Assembly (NCBI GenBank): GCA_002240395.1
Contig: CP016836.1
Span: forward strand, 3,100,001-3,164,000
Reading direction: 5' to 3'
Source: Xanthomonas citri pv. mangiferaeindicae
Lineage (GTDB): Bacteria; Pseudomonadota; Gammaproteobacteria; Xanthomonadales; Xanthomonadaceae
Length of the DNA: 64,000 nt
Below the pieces are notes generated by a model. It was not told the DNA's origin and ran no database searches. It saw only the letters and a list, made by a program, of their open reading frames with translations. This document shows positions 39,467 to 48,124 of this stretch, piece after piece; within the stretch, counting starts at the first letter, position 1, and every line of letters starts with the position of its first letter. A program made the translations under genes and the position numbers.

Positions 39467-40201
39467 CTACGGGGTCGTCTCGCCGGCTGCGGCCTCCACC
39501 GCCGCGCCGTGGTGGTCTTCGACGTCCTTGCGGCAGTCGTCGATGTCGGCGGCGGTCATCGTGGCGTAGGGTTGGAACGCCGGCAGGGCGATCGCCAGCG
39601 TCTGCTGGGATTGGAGCAACGGCGGCAGCAGATCGCAGAGCTTGCGTGCCTCGGCCTCGATGCGCGCGCCTTCTGCCTCCATGCGCGCCTCGAAGGCATC
39701 GGAATTGCCCGACAGCACGCTGGTGATGGCGCCCTTGGCGGCGTCCGCACCGAGCCGCGCCCCCTGCATGCCAATCGCGATGCCGGCATCGACGATCGCC
39801 AGGATATGTGCGCGGTGTGCCAGCAGCAGTTCGCGCTGGGCCGCGTCGATGGCCACAGGCTTGCCTGCGATCAACAGGTCGCCCGCGGGGCTGATCTCGG
39901 CCCTGGGCAGGTGCGCGGTCCGCCCGTCCTTGTCGCCGACGCGGACCCCGTTGATATCGACGCCCCCGCTGCCCTTGCCGCCGATACCGATGTTGCCCTC
40001 AGCCAGTTTGGCGCGCGCTGTGTCGAGTGCGCGCCGCGTGGTGCGTGCGATGAAGCCGTTGTCGGCCGCGTCCGGCGTGGTCGCGTCGGTCGCGGTCTGA
40101 TCTGTCGCGGGGGGGGCATCGTGGCCGCAGCCTGGAAGTACCGCGGTGCAGGCGAGCAGCAGTGCTACGGGCAGAGCGTGCGAGTGAAGAAAGCGGGGCA
40201 T
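39467..40201 (-). CDS. DUF2884/YggN-like lipoprotein
   Basis: 244-residue lipoprotein with lipobox VLPGC (Cys about 25). The mature domain reads LPRAEISPAGDLLIAGKPVA followed by IDAAQRELLLAHRAHI and a C-terminal CDLLPPLL...LPAFQPYATM pattern. It shares this layout clearly with the protein at 41193-41855, so the two are paralogues from a duplication split by the DUF4097 gene. Family resembles E. coli YggN (DUF2884), periplasmic and of unknown function. Member of the YtrA-controlled operon. Confidence 0.72.
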   Translation of the reverse strand: MPRFLHSHALPVALLLACTAVLPGCGHDAPPATDQTATDATTPDAADNGFIARTTRRALDTARAKLAEGNIGIGGKGSGGVDINGVRVGDKDGRTAHLPRAEISPAGDLLIAGKPVAIDAAQRELLLAHRAHILAIVDAGIAIGMQGARLGADAAKGAITSVLSGNSDAFEARMEAEGARIEAEARKLCDLLPPLLQSQQTLAIALPAFQPYATMTAADIDDCRKDVEDHHGAAVEAAAGETTP

Positions 40202-40235
40202 GGTCCGGCTCCTGGAATAGACGAGGGCGAAAGCG

Positions 40236-41090
40236 TCAGCGCGTGCGGGGGAGATCGACCGTGCCGCGCACCTCGCGCACCACGACGTCACCACTGCCCT
40301 TTGACGACACGGTCAGGTCGCCGGAGACGCGTTGCGCATCCAGGTCGCCCGAGCCGATCGAATCCACGCGCACACTGCCCGACGTATCGCGGATCTCGAC
40401 GTCGCCCGAGCCGATGCTGCCGATGCGGATGTCGCCGCCGATCCGATGCAACTCGACATCCCCCGAGCCGACGCTGCCGACCTCGACGCTGTCGCGGATG
40501 CCACGCGCCACGATGTCGCCAGAGCCCACCGACAGCAGCTTCAGCTCGCCTGCGTCCTCGACGAGAACGTCGCCCGAGCCGGCCTTGACCGTCGTGCGGC
40601 CGGCGACCCGTCGCAGTTCGGCGTCGCCCGAACCGACATCCGCGCTGGCCGCCGCGACCCCGGTCACCCACGCATCGCCCGAACCGACGACCACCTGCAC
40701 CAGGACGTTGGCCGGCACCTGGCCCGTGACGTCCAGATAGGCATAGCGGTTGCCGAACAAGCCGCCCGTGGAGGCGCGTCCAAGCGCCACCGTCAGCACC
40801 TCGCCGGCGCGGCTGGCATCGAGCGTCAGCGACGCCAGCGCCGACTCGCTCGAGGCACAGGCACGGCCGCGCAGGGTGGCATCAGGGCTGCTGGCGCCGT
40901 CGATGCGCAGCTTGCTGTTGCCGATCTCGAAGCGGACCACGCGGATGCCGTTGAAGTCCAGCGCCGACTCGCGCGGCTGGCTGTAGCGGCACTGCGGCGG
41001 GTCGTCGGCCTGCGCGGCCAGTGGCGCGGCGAGCATGGTCGCGAGAAAGACGAGGGCGGACGCGCGGGAACCCGAAGGCGACTTCATCAT
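40236..41090 (-). CDS. DUF4097-type repetitive beta-helix envelope protein
   Basis: 284-residue secreted protein with signal peptide ending AAQA (about 27). The second half has at least seven short repeats around V-G-S-G-D or G-S-G-D-V, for example VGSGDAELRRV, SVGSGDVELHRI and SIGSGDVEIRDT, spaced about 18-20 residues. This is the rung pattern of DUF4097/DUF2807-type beta-helix proteins. It is often seen in envelope-stress operons. It lies between the two DUF2884-like paralogues. Confidence 0.75.
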   Translation of the reverse strand: MMKSPSGSRASALVFLATMLAAPLAAQADDPPQCRYSQPRESALDFNGIRVVRFEIGNSKLRIDGASSPDATLRGRACASSESALASLTLDASRAGEVLTVALGRASTGGLFGNRYAYLDVTGQVPANVLVQVVVGSGDAWVTGVAAASADVGSGDAELRRVAGRTTVKAGSGDVLVEDAGELKLLSVGSGDIVARGIRDSVEVGSVGSGDVELHRIGGDIRIGSIGSGDVEIRDTSGSVRVDSIGSGDLDAQRVSGDLTVSSKGSGDVVVREVRGTVDLPRTR

Positions 41091-41192
41091 CGAACATCCT
41101 TTGGCTGGCCCGGACCGGTGAGAGGAGCGCCGCGGGCGGTTCTGATGGGCGGGGGCGTCGCAGCATGCGCCGAGGCGTCCCTCAGGGATAGG

Positions 41193-41855
41193 TCAGCGCG
41201 ATGCGAAGCTGCGTCGCACCTCGTCGCGGCAGGTGTCGGTATCGCGGGCCTCCAGCCGTGCATAGGGACGGAACGCCGGCAGGTCGGCCGCCAGTTGCTG
41301 CTCGGCCGCGTGCAGCGCCGGCATGCGCGCGCAGATCTGTAGTGCGCCCGGTTCCACGATCTGGCGTACGTTCCGCTCGATGCGGCGCTCCAGGCTGCCG
41401 GTCATCGCGCTGACCATGAGCCCGAACACGCCCCGGTCCACGGCGTCCACGGCCGCCAGCGCCGCGACCTCGCCCATGTCGATACCGGTGCGCGCGACCT
41501 CGATGACCAGGCCGCGGTAGGCCAGCAGTTGCTGACGTTGGTGGGCGTCGATGGCCACGGGGTGGCCATCGACCAGGAAATCGCCGCGCGGCGTGATCGC
41601 GGCGCGCGGCAGCTTGGCGTCGCCGTCGCGCTTGCGGCGTCCGTCGCGACCGAACTGGAGGCTGTCGCCGACGTCGATGTTCTCGGTCTCGAGTTCGGCG
41701 CGTGCGTTGGCGAGCTCGGTGCGGATCTCCTGCCGCGCGTCGGCGAGTTCGCGGCGCACTTCGTTGCGCACCCCTTCCTGCGGTGGTGCCGACCAGGCGA
41801 CCGGCGACAGGCCCAGGGCGAGCGCGGCGATGATGGAGAAGGCGGCAGACTTCAT
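41193..41855 (-). CDS. DUF2884/YggN-like periplasmic protein
   Basis: 220-residue exported protein with a Sec signal (ending AWSA, about residue 23) and no lipobox. After a charged helical stretch (RRELADARQEIRTELANARA) it has LPRAAITPRGDFLVDGHPVA, the same core as the lipoprotein at 39467-40201, and a matching C-terminus DLPAFRPYARL with conserved Cys. It is therefore a soluble paralogue. It follows the ABC permease by 46 bases in the same operon. Confidence 0.72.
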   Translation of the reverse strand: MKSAAFSIIAALALGLSPVAWSAPPQEGVRNEVRRELADARQEIRTELANARAELETENIDVGDSLQFGRDGRRKRDGDAKLPRAAITPRGDFLVDGHPVAIDAHQRQQLLAYRGLVIEVARTGIDMGEVAALAAVDAVDRGVFGLMVSAMTGSLERRIERNVRQIVEPGALQICARMPALHAAEQQLAADLPAFRPYARLEARDTDTCRDEVRRSFASR

Positions 41856-41901
41856 AACGGATGCTCCTTGCGGTCGTGATGGCGGGTTTCGAAGCGCGGG
41901 C

Positions 41902-42951
41902 TCAGCCTTCCTCGCGCCAGCGGCGCAACCGGATCGCCAGCGCGATCATCAGCACGCCGGCCACGATGCCGATCCACATCGAGGGCGTGGCGAAGTTCGT
42001 GTAGACCCCAGTCACGCTCAGCAGGTTGCTGATCTGCTCGCCGCCGTCCGCGGCTTGCTGCAGATACGACAGGTCCGCGCCCGTCAGCGGGACGGTGCCC
42101 AGCAGCAGCCGTGCGATCACGTTGCCCCACAGCCAGTGGCGGTCCAGGCCCACCACCTGCAGCAGCCCGGTCATCGACGCGGCGGCGCCGACGGCCAGCG
42201 GCAGCAGCACCGCCCACAGGAAGGGCTTGCTGCGCGCCCAGGCCGAGCACAGCAGCAGCCAGCCGATGGTCGGCAGCGCCCACGCGGCGTAGACCGGGAT
42301 CGCGGCGACCAACTGCGCGGCAAGCAGGAAGGCCATGCCGTTGCCCCACAGCAGCGGCAGCGGATTGGCGCCATGCGCTGCCGCGGCCACGCTCAGCGCG
42401 GTCAGGAACAGCAGCATCACGACGATGGCGATCGCGGTCGAGATTGCCGGGATCACAAAGGCGGCGGTCACGACCTTCGACAGCACGGTCGCGGTGTCCG
42501 ACACCGGCAACGACTTCCAGAACAACACGCTGCGGTCGCGACGTTCATCGTAGAGCGCGCCCAGACAATAGAAGAACGCGACGAAGATCATCACCATGTA
42601 CGGCCAAGCGGCCGACATCAGCAGCGTGGCGTAGAGGCCATCGGCGAGTCCGCGCAGATCGTCGCCGTTGAGCTGGCTGACCAGTGTGCCCAGGTCCAGT
42701 CCGTTGATGGTGACGCCCTCGTATTCGATCCGCGAGCCGTTGGCGATCTGACGGCGCGCGACGAAGATCATCGTGATCAGCAGACCCACCGACAGCAGCA
42801 GCGACAGGCCGCCTGCGATCAGCGGCGCCCACAGCATGCCGCCGCGGTGCTCCCAGTATTCGCGGCGCAGCAGCAGCCGGAACCGGTGCGTGGCATGCGG
42901 CGGCGTGCGCGCAGGTGCGGGCGCGGTGACGGTTTCGACGGTGGCATTCAT
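41902..42951 (-). CDS. ABC transporter permease
   Basis: 349-residue membrane protein with about six hydrophobic segments (about 45-67, 115-135, 158-185, 203-228, 238-255, 318-340) and a large periplasmic loop after the first. It is of the YtrC/ABC-2 type without a solute-binding domain, so it is more likely an exporter or an envelope-sensing transporter than an importer. The start codon overlaps the ATPase stop by ATGA. It pairs with the ATPase at 42948-43823. Confidence 0.85.
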   Translation of the reverse strand: MNATVETVTAPAPARTPPHATHRFRLLLRREYWEHRGGMLWAPLIAGGLSLLLSVGLLITMIFVARRQIANGSRIEYEGVTINGLDLGTLVSQLNGDDLRGLADGLYATLLMSAAWPYMVMIFVAFFYCLGALYDERRDRSVLFWKSLPVSDTATVLSKVVTAAFVIPAISTAIAIVVMLLFLTALSVAAAAHGANPLPLLWGNGMAFLLAAQLVAAIPVYAAWALPTIGWLLLCSAWARSKPFLWAVLLPLAVGAAASMTGLLQVVGLDRHWLWGNVIARLLLGTVPLTGADLSYLQQAADGGEQISNLLSVTGVYTNFATPSMWIGIVAGVLMIALAIRLRRWREEG

Positions 42952-43823
42952 GCGTAGGCTCCCTTCATCGTGGCCACGAACAGATCCGCCAGACCGGGCG
43001 TGCGGGTCTCGCCATAGGCCGCCAGGGCGGCGACGGGCACGTTGTCGAACAGCATCACGGTCTTGCCGAATGGCAGGGCGCGCTCGTCGATCGGGCGATG
43101 GGCGCGGGCGGCCTCGAGCTGGTCGGCCTCGACCAGGACCTCGACGAAGCGTTCGGCGACATCGTCCATCGGCGCGTCGAGCACGATCCGGCCGTCGCGG
43201 ATGAACAGCACGTCGGTGAGGATGTGTTCGATCTCCTCGACCTGGTGAGTGGTGACGACGATGGTCTTCTGTTCGTCGAAATAGTCCTCCAACAGGCGCT
43301 GGTAGAACTGCTTGCGGTAGAGGATGTCCAGGCCGAGTGTGGGCTCGTCGAGCACCAGCAGCCGGGCGTCGATCGCCATCACCAGCGCCAAGTGCAACTG
43401 CACGATCATGCCCTTGGACATTTCGCGCACGCGTTGTTTGGGGCGCAGTTTCGTGTTGGCCAGGAAGCGCTCGCAGCGCGCGCGATCAAAACGTGGGTGC
43501 ACGCCCTCGACGAAGTCGATCGCATCGCGGACCCGCATCCAGCGCGGCAGCACCGCGACGTCGGCGATGAAGCACACATCGTTCATCAGGGCGTCGCGCT
43601 CGCGGCGCGGGTCGCGGCCCAGCACCGACAGGTCGCCATCACAGCGGATCAGGCCGAGGAGCGCCTTGAGCGCGGTGGTCTTGCCGGCACCGTTGGGGCC
43701 GATCAGGCCGACGATGCGGCCGGCGGGAATCTGGAAAGTGGCACCGGCCAGGGCGCGTGTGCCCTTGTAGGTCTTGTCGAGGTTGCGCGCGGAGATGACC
43801 GGGGCGTCGAGCACGGCGTTCAT
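42948..43823 (-). CDS. ABC transporter ATP-binding protein
   Basis: 291-residue ATPase. Walker A is GPNGAGKTT, Walker B LLVLDEPTLGLD, and the switch His is in VTTHQVEEIEH. The signature motif is reduced to MSKGMIVQL in place of LSGGQ, common in YtrB-like ATPases. The 3' part is an unusually long C-terminal region of about 90 residues. It overlaps both its neighbours by four bases (GntR upstream, permease downstream), so the three are made together. Confidence 0.9.
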   Translation of the reverse strand: MNAVLDAPVISARNLDKTYKGTRALAGATFQIPAGRIVGLIGPNGAGKTTALKALLGLIRCDGDLSVLGRDPRRERDALMNDVCFIADVAVLPRWMRVRDAIDFVEGVHPRFDRARCERFLANTKLRPKQRVREMSKGMIVQLHLALVMAIDARLLVLDEPTLGLDILYRKQFYQRLLEDYFDEQKTIVVTTHQVEEIEHILTDVLFIRDGRIVLDAPMDDVAERFVEVLVEADQLEAARAHRPIDERALPFGKTVMLFDNVPVAALAAYGETRTPGLADLFVATMKGAYA

Positions 43824-44191
43824 GCATTGGCTCCATTGCCGATGGATTGCAGCAGATCCCGGGCCGACAGCCCCAGGCGTTCGATCCGTTCCACGACCAG
43901 CGGCCATTCCTCGTGCAGGAACCGCTCGCGCTCGCTGGTGCGCAGCTTGCGGGAGGCTTCCTCGGTCACGAACATGCCCAGGCCGCGGCGCTTCTCGACC
44001 AGCGCCTCGTCGGCCAGTTCCTGATAGGCGCGCGAGACGGTGATCGGGTTGAGCTGGTATTCGGCGGCGACCTGGCGCACCGAGGGCAGCGCGTCGCCGG
44101 GCTTGAGCACGCCGTCGAGCATCATCGCGATCACCCGCTCCTTGAGTTGCCGGTAGATCGGGGCGCCGTCGCTCCATTCGATATTGGCCAT
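43820..44191 (-). CDS. GntR-family (YtrA-type) regulator
   Basis: 123 residues: an N-terminal GntR winged helix (PIYRQLKERVIAMMLDG...LPSVRQVAAEYQLNPITV) and a short C-terminal helical dimerisation tail, the layout of the YtrA subfamily. It probably represses its own operon; a GGTG-N16-CACC site overlaps the promoter upstream of the first gene. In Xanthomonas citri a YtrA regulator with such a site has been described (from memory). It starts one base after the stop of the small membrane gene. Confidence 0.88.
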   Translation of the reverse strand: MANIEWSDGAPIYRQLKERVIAMMLDGVLKPGDALPSVRQVAAEYQLNPITVSRAYQELADEALVEKRRGLGMFVTEEASRKLRTSERERFLHEEWPLVVERIERLGLSARDLLQSIGNGANA

Positions 44192-44192
44192 G

Positions 44193-44471
44193 TCAGCCTC
44201 TCCCACCGGCGCCCCGGGCGAATGAGAAGTAGGGCATCGCGATCGCGCTGCGGCTACGCCGGCTGCGGCTGCGCGGCGCCGCGTCCTGCGGTTCGGCATC
44301 GCCGATGGCGACGTCGCGGGCGGCGGTCGTGGTCGCGACCTGAAGTCCGCTTGCGACGGCGGTGGCATCGCGGTCAGCCGACAGCAAGGGGGCGGTGGCC
44401 AGCAGCGCGGCGCACAGGGCCGCAGCGGAAACGCCACATGCGATGATCGGGATCTGGAGCCTGCGGGTCAT
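44193..44471 (-). CDS. Small membrane protein, first gene of YtrA operon
   Basis: 92 residues of unknown function. A single hydrophobic segment (about 7-30, IPIIACGVSAAALCAALLATA) is followed by an acidic stretch and a Ser/Arg-rich C-terminus ending with MPYFSFA. Its position between the operator-promoter and ytrA, with a one-base gap to the latter, supports it as a real coding gene. It could act as a small partner of the ABC transporter. Confidence 0.6.
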   Translation of the reverse strand: MTRRLQIPIIACGVSAAALCAALLATAPLLSADRDATAVASGLQVATTTAARDVAIGDAEPQDAAPRSRSRRSRSAIAMPYFSFARGAGGRG

Positions 44472-44495
44472 GGGACCGTCCTGCTCTGGTGGGTA

Positions 44496-44519
44496 GGTGT
44501 TGTAGGCAACTATAACACC
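44496..44519 (-). promoter_or_regulatory. YtrA operator GGTG-N16-CACC
   Basis: A 24-base inverted repeat with ends GGTG and CACC separated by 16 bases; the nine-base arms match at eight positions. It overlaps the -10 hexamer of the operon, so a bound regulator would block RNA polymerase. The spacing equals the YtrA site I recall from Xanthomonas citri. Confidence 0.75.
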
Positions 44520-44536
44520 ACGGCAGGGGGTGTCAA
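44509..44536 (-). promoter_or_regulatory. Sigma-70 promoter of the YtrA operon
   Basis: On the minus strand TTGACA (44536-44531) and TATAGT (44514-44509) are separated by 16 bases. This is the best sigma-70 promoter in the window. Start of transcription would be about 30 bases before the first gene at 44471. Confidence 0.75.
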
Positions 44537-44604
44537 TGCCTCGCGGCGCGGACGTCCACCCAACTGATGGCATACGAAGGCCGGCGCCTTCATAGGAGTG
44601 CGCG

Positions 44605-45195
44605 ATGCGGAAGATCCACCTGCCCCTGATCCTGGCGACCTGTGCGGCGGGCCTGCTGGCCGTCTCGATGGCGATCGCACAATCGGCGCCGGGCGCGTCC
44701 GACGTGCTCGGTCACAGCTTCCGTCCGTTGGCCGGACGCGAGCCGGTCGACCTGCGGCGAACCTACGGCGGCGATGTGCTGCTGATCGTCAACACCGCCA
44801 GCAAGTGCGGCTTCACACCGCAGTTCGAGGCGCTCGAAGGCCTGCATGCGCGGTATCGCGCGCAGGGGTTTGCGGTGCTGGGCTTTCCGTCGGGCGATTT
44901 CAAGGAACAGGAGTTCGAGGACGAGCAGGCGATCCAGGAGTTCTGCACACTGACCTACGGGGTGAAGTTCCCGATGTTCCAGAAGGTGCACGTGGTCGGG
45001 CCGGACGCGGTGCCGCTGTACCGGCAGTTGGCGACGGCGACCGGGCAGGCGCCGCAGTGGAACTTCCACAAGTATCTGGTCGGGCGCGATGGCCGGGTGC
45101 TGGCGCAATGGGGCAGTCGGACCAAGCCTGACGATCCGCAGATCGTCGCCGCCATCGAGCGCGCGCTGCAGGCGCCGCGCCCATCCGCGCGCTGA
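44605..45195 (+). CDS. Periplasmic glutathione peroxidase family protein
   Basis: 196-residue thiol peroxidase with a signal peptide (about 1-25, ends AIAQ). The peroxidatic Cys68 is in NTASKCGFTPQFEALEGLH and the Trp-Asn pair in WNFHKYLVG. The second conserved block reads FPSGDFKEQEF where FPxNQFGxQEP is usual, so the Gln is kept within EQE but the rest is changed. It probably uses thioredoxin-like reductants in the periplasm. AGGAG has good spacing to ATG 44605. It diverges from the YtrA operon. Confidence 0.9.
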   Translation: MRKIHLPLILATCAAGLLAVSMAIAQSAPGASDVLGHSFRPLAGREPVDLRRTYGGDVLLIVNTASKCGFTPQFEALEGLHARYRAQGFAVLGFPSGDFKEQEFEDEQAIQEFCTLTYGVKFPMFQKVHVVGPDAVPLYRQLATATGQAPQWNFHKYLVGRDGRVLAQWGSRTKPDDPQIVAAIERALQAPRPSAR

Positions 45196-45292
45196 AGCGC
45201 ATCTAAGTCGCGGCCGGTCGCGATTGCTCCGCGCCGCGCTGGCCGCGACAATAATCGGCTGCATCGCCCAAACCGGGCAGGAGACCCTACGG

Positions 45293-46207
45293 ATGTCCAA
45301 TCTGATGCGCGCCGGTGTCGTGGCGCTGCTGATCGCCGTCGGTGCCCAGGCCGGCGCCGCCGAGCCGTCTGCCGATCGCGCGCAGACCAGTTATGTGGTC
45401 GGCCTGGATGTCGGCCGCTCGTTGGGCCAGGTGGGCGCGGATCTGGACATGCGCGCCTTCGAGCAGGCGCTTGCGAGCGCGCTCGACGGTAAGCCGCCGT
45501 CGCTGTCGCCCGAGGAGACCCGTCAGCTTGGCGTGGCGCTGGGGCAGCGCATCGCCGCGCGCAGCGGCCGTCCGGTACCGGGCCTGCCGCCGGGCAGCGA
45601 GCCGCCTGCGGTCGACACGACCAAGGTGAGCCAGATGGTGGCCGTGGATATCGCCCGATCGCTCGCGCCGCTCAAGGGCGAGATCGAGGTCGCGCCGCTG
45701 GTGCGTGCGGTCGCCGACACCATCGCCGGCCAGCCGCCGACACTCGACGAGGCGCGTATCGCGCAGATCCGCGAAGCGATGGCCGGCCGCACCCAGGCGC
45801 GGGCCGCCAACGCCGCCGAGGCCAATCGCCGCGCCGGTGCGGAGTTCATGGCCGGCAATCGCGGCAAGCCGGGTGTGTTCGCCACCGCATCGGGCATCCA
45901 GTACAGCGTCGAGCGGCAAGGACAGGGGCCGCGCCCGCGCGCGGGCGATCGTGTCCGCGTGCATTACCGCGGCACGCTGCTCGACGGTACCGAGTTCGAC
46001 AGTTCCTATGGACGCGGTGCGCCTGCGGTGTTCGGCCTGGACCAGGTCATTGCCGGCTGGACCGAGGGTCTGCAGCTGATGCCGATCGGCGGCAAGTACC
46101 GGTTCTGGATCCCGGGAGACCTGGCCTACGGTCCCAAGGGCAGCCCGCCCAACATTCCGCCCAACGCCACGCTGGTGTTCGACGTCGAACTGATCGACAT
46201 TCTCTGA
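45293..46207 (+). CDS. FKBP peptidyl-prolyl isomerase with doubled N-domain
   Basis: 304-residue periplasmic prolyl isomerase. After a signal peptide (ends AGAAE) two copies of the FkpA-type helical dimerisation half-domain can be seen (about 30-80, QTSYVVGLDVGRSLG..., and about 107-155, VSQMVAVDIARSLA...). A long helix and the FKBP domain (about 195-304) follow, with VHYRGTLLDGTEFDSSY and FDVELIDIL. Most Mip/FkpA proteins have one such N-domain. It is the first of two tandem fkp genes. Confidence 0.9.
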   Translation: MSNLMRAGVVALLIAVGAQAGAAEPSADRAQTSYVVGLDVGRSLGQVGADLDMRAFEQALASALDGKPPSLSPEETRQLGVALGQRIAARSGRPVPGLPPGSEPPAVDTTKVSQMVAVDIARSLAPLKGEIEVAPLVRAVADTIAGQPPTLDEARIAQIREAMAGRTQARAANAAEANRRAGAEFMAGNRGKPGVFATASGIQYSVERQGQGPRPRAGDRVRVHYRGTLLDGTEFDSSYGRGAPAVFGLDQVIAGWTEGLQLMPIGGKYRFWIPGDLAYGPKGSPPNIPPNATLVFDVELIDIL

Positions 46208-46286
46208 TCGCGTTTCCATTCCCGCGGCGCCACGCTGCCGCTCACGCGCAATTCCGCAATCCTTTTTCCCTGGAGTCCTTCCCAAG

Positions 46287-47057
46287 ATGAAGACCACATC
46301 GCGTATCGCCCTCGTCGGCCTGGTGGCCGTGCTGCCGCTGGCGATGATCGCCTGCAAGCCGATCGACAAGGAGACCGGCAAACCGGTCCAGGGCACCGCC
46401 GATGCCGGCGGCGAAGCGGCCAGCGGCACCGAGATCGCCGGCCTCAAGACCGAGCGTGAGCAGGTGAGCTACATCATCGGCAACCAGATGGGCGAGTCGC
46501 TCAAGCAGGTCAAGGACGAGATCGACCTCAAGACCCTGCAGCGCGCGATCGCCGAGACGCTCGACGACAAGGCCATCGAGATCAGCGACGAGCAGGCGAT
46601 GAAGGTGATGCAGTCCTTCGGTGAACGCATGCAGGCCAAGCAGCTCGCCGAGATGCAGGAGAAGGCCAAGACCAACGCCGCCGAGGCCGAGAAGTTCTTC
46701 GCCGAGAACGCCAAGCGCGAAGGCGTGCAGACCACGGCCTCGGGTCTGCAGTACCGCGTCGTCACCCAGGGCACCGGTGCCAAGCCCGGTCCCAACGACA
46801 CCGTGCGCGTGCACTACAAGGGCACGCTGCTCAACGGCGAGACCTTCGACAGCTCCTACGACCGTGGCGAGCCGGCGCAGTTCGCGCTCGGCCAAGTGGT
46901 CCCGGGCTGGCAGGAAGGCCTGCAGCTGATGCCGGTCGGAAGCAAGTACGAGCTGTGGATCCCGGCCAAGCTGGGCTATGGCGAGATGGGCACCGGCCCG
47001 ATCGGCCCGAACCAGGCACTGGTCTTCGAGGTCGAGCTGCAGGACATCGTCAAGTGA
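46287..47057 (+). CDS. fkpA: FkpA/Mip-type peptidyl-prolyl isomerase lipoprotein
   Basis: 256-residue FKBP-type isomerase exported as a lipoprotein (lipobox MIAC, Cys23). The N-terminal helical dimer domain (about 58-110, QVSYIIGNQMGESLKQVKDE) is followed by a long helix and the FKBP domain (about 145-256) with VHYKGTLLNGETFDSSY and FEVELQDIV. It acts as chaperone and prolyl isomerase in the envelope; the Xanthomonas homologue Mip contributes to virulence (established for the family). It lies 79 bases after its paralogue. Confidence 0.93.
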   Translation: MKTTSRIALVGLVAVLPLAMIACKPIDKETGKPVQGTADAGGEAASGTEIAGLKTEREQVSYIIGNQMGESLKQVKDEIDLKTLQRAIAETLDDKAIEISDEQAMKVMQSFGERMQAKQLAEMQEKAKTNAAEAEKFFAENAKREGVQTTASGLQYRVVTQGTGAKPGPNDTVRVHYKGTLLNGETFDSSYDRGEPAQFALGQVVPGWQEGLQLMPVGSKYELWIPAKLGYGEMGTGPIGPNQALVFEVELQDIVK

Positions 47058-47112
47058 TCCACGCACCGTCGCGGCGCGCATCGCCGCGTCGCGACGGTGG
47101 GGATGCCGCGCG

Positions 47113-47355
47113 ATGACCGCTGCCCTCATCGATGCCGACGCCCATGCGGCGCTCGAGCAGCGGGTGACCGAGCTCGAGACGCGGCTGGCGTTCCAGGAGC
47201 ACACGATCTCCGAGCTCAACGACGCGCTGACCGCTGCACGGCTCGAGCTCGTGGCCCAGACCGGCCTGCTGCGCCGGGTCATGGACGACCTGCGCCAGGC
47301 GCGCACGGTGCAGTTTCCGGACCCGGGGCAGGAGCCGCCCCCGCCGCATTACTGA
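47113..47355 (+). CDS. slyX: SlyX family protein
   Basis: 80-residue protein. A coiled-coil stretch (about 12-65: LEQRVTELETRLAFQEHTISELNDAL) is followed by a Pro-rich tail ending PPPPHY, the layout of SlyX. Its biochemical role is unknown; in E. coli it lies by slyD, another FKBP-type isomerase, and here it follows two FKBP genes. ATG at 47113 is chosen because upstream in-frame sequence belongs to the fkpA end in another frame. Confidence 0.85.
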   Translation: MTAALIDADAHAALEQRVTELETRLAFQEHTISELNDALTAARLELVAQTGLLRRVMDDLRQARTVQFPDPGQEPPPPHY

Positions 47356-47483
47356 CGTGTTCGCATGATCGAAAGCCCAGTGCCGGGCCTGTCTGCCCGG
47401 TCGGCATCCGCCGCCGCTGTTGCGTTGTCCAGCGTGTGCACCGTACCTGTTTCTGTTCCTGTTCCCGGCGAGGTCCTTCCTCC

Positions 47484-48122
47484 ATGAGCGATACCCTGCG
47501 CGACCAGTTGCTCGGTCTGGGCTTCAAGGCGCCGGCCAAACCGGCCAAGCCGTCACCGCGTCGCGACGAGCGCCGGGGACGTCCGGACGAGCGCCGCGGT
47601 GGCGGCAAGCGCGCCGACGGCGCGCGCCAGGACGGACCGTCGCGTCCGCCCGGCCGACGCGATGCGCAAGGCCCGCGCAAGCCGCGCCCGCCGCGCGAGG
47701 ACATCGACCTGGCCAAGGCCTATGCGATCCGCGCCCAGCGCGAGAAGGACGAGCGTATCGAGGCCGAACGCCAGCGGCAGGAAGAGGCGCGGCTGCGCCG
47801 CGAGGCACGCGCCAAGCTGGAAGCGTTCGTCAAGGACAAGGCGCTCAACCGCGCCGATGCCGACATCGCCCGGCATTTCGAGTACGGCGGCAAGATCAAG
47901 CGCATCCATGTCGATGCCGAACAACTGCGCGCGCTCAATGCCGGCGAGCTCGGTGTGGTGCAGGTCAACGGCCGGTACCTGCTGGTCACCGCAGCGGTGC
48001 TGGCCGAGGCCGAGACGATCTTCGCACAGGCGGTCGCGCTGAAAGTGGACCCGTCCGCACCGGCGGGCGACGACCCCTACAGCGATCCCCAGTACCAAGT
48101 CCCCGACGACTTGGTCTGGTGA
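47484..48122 (+). CDS. DUF2058 protein (YaiL-like)
   Basis: 212-residue highly basic protein. The start MSDTLRDQLLGLGFK is typical of DUF2058/YaiL. A long Arg/Lys/Pro-rich disordered segment (17-72), a charged helix (about 75-120, IRAQREKDERIEAERQRQEE) and a C-terminal globular part (FEYGGKIKRIHVD...ALNAGELGVVQVNGRYLLV) follow. Such proteins are thought to be nucleic-acid associated, without a proven role. The next gene starts two bases after its stop. Confidence 0.85.
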   Translation: MSDTLRDQLLGLGFKAPAKPAKPSPRRDERRGRPDERRGGGKRADGARQDGPSRPPGRRDAQGPRKPRPPREDIDLAKAYAIRAQREKDERIEAERQRQEEARLRREARAKLEAFVKDKALNRADADIARHFEYGGKIKRIHVDAEQLRALNAGELGVVQVNGRYLLVTAAVLAEAETIFAQAVALKVDPSAPAGDDPYSDPQYQVPDDLVW

Positions 48123-48124
48123 CC

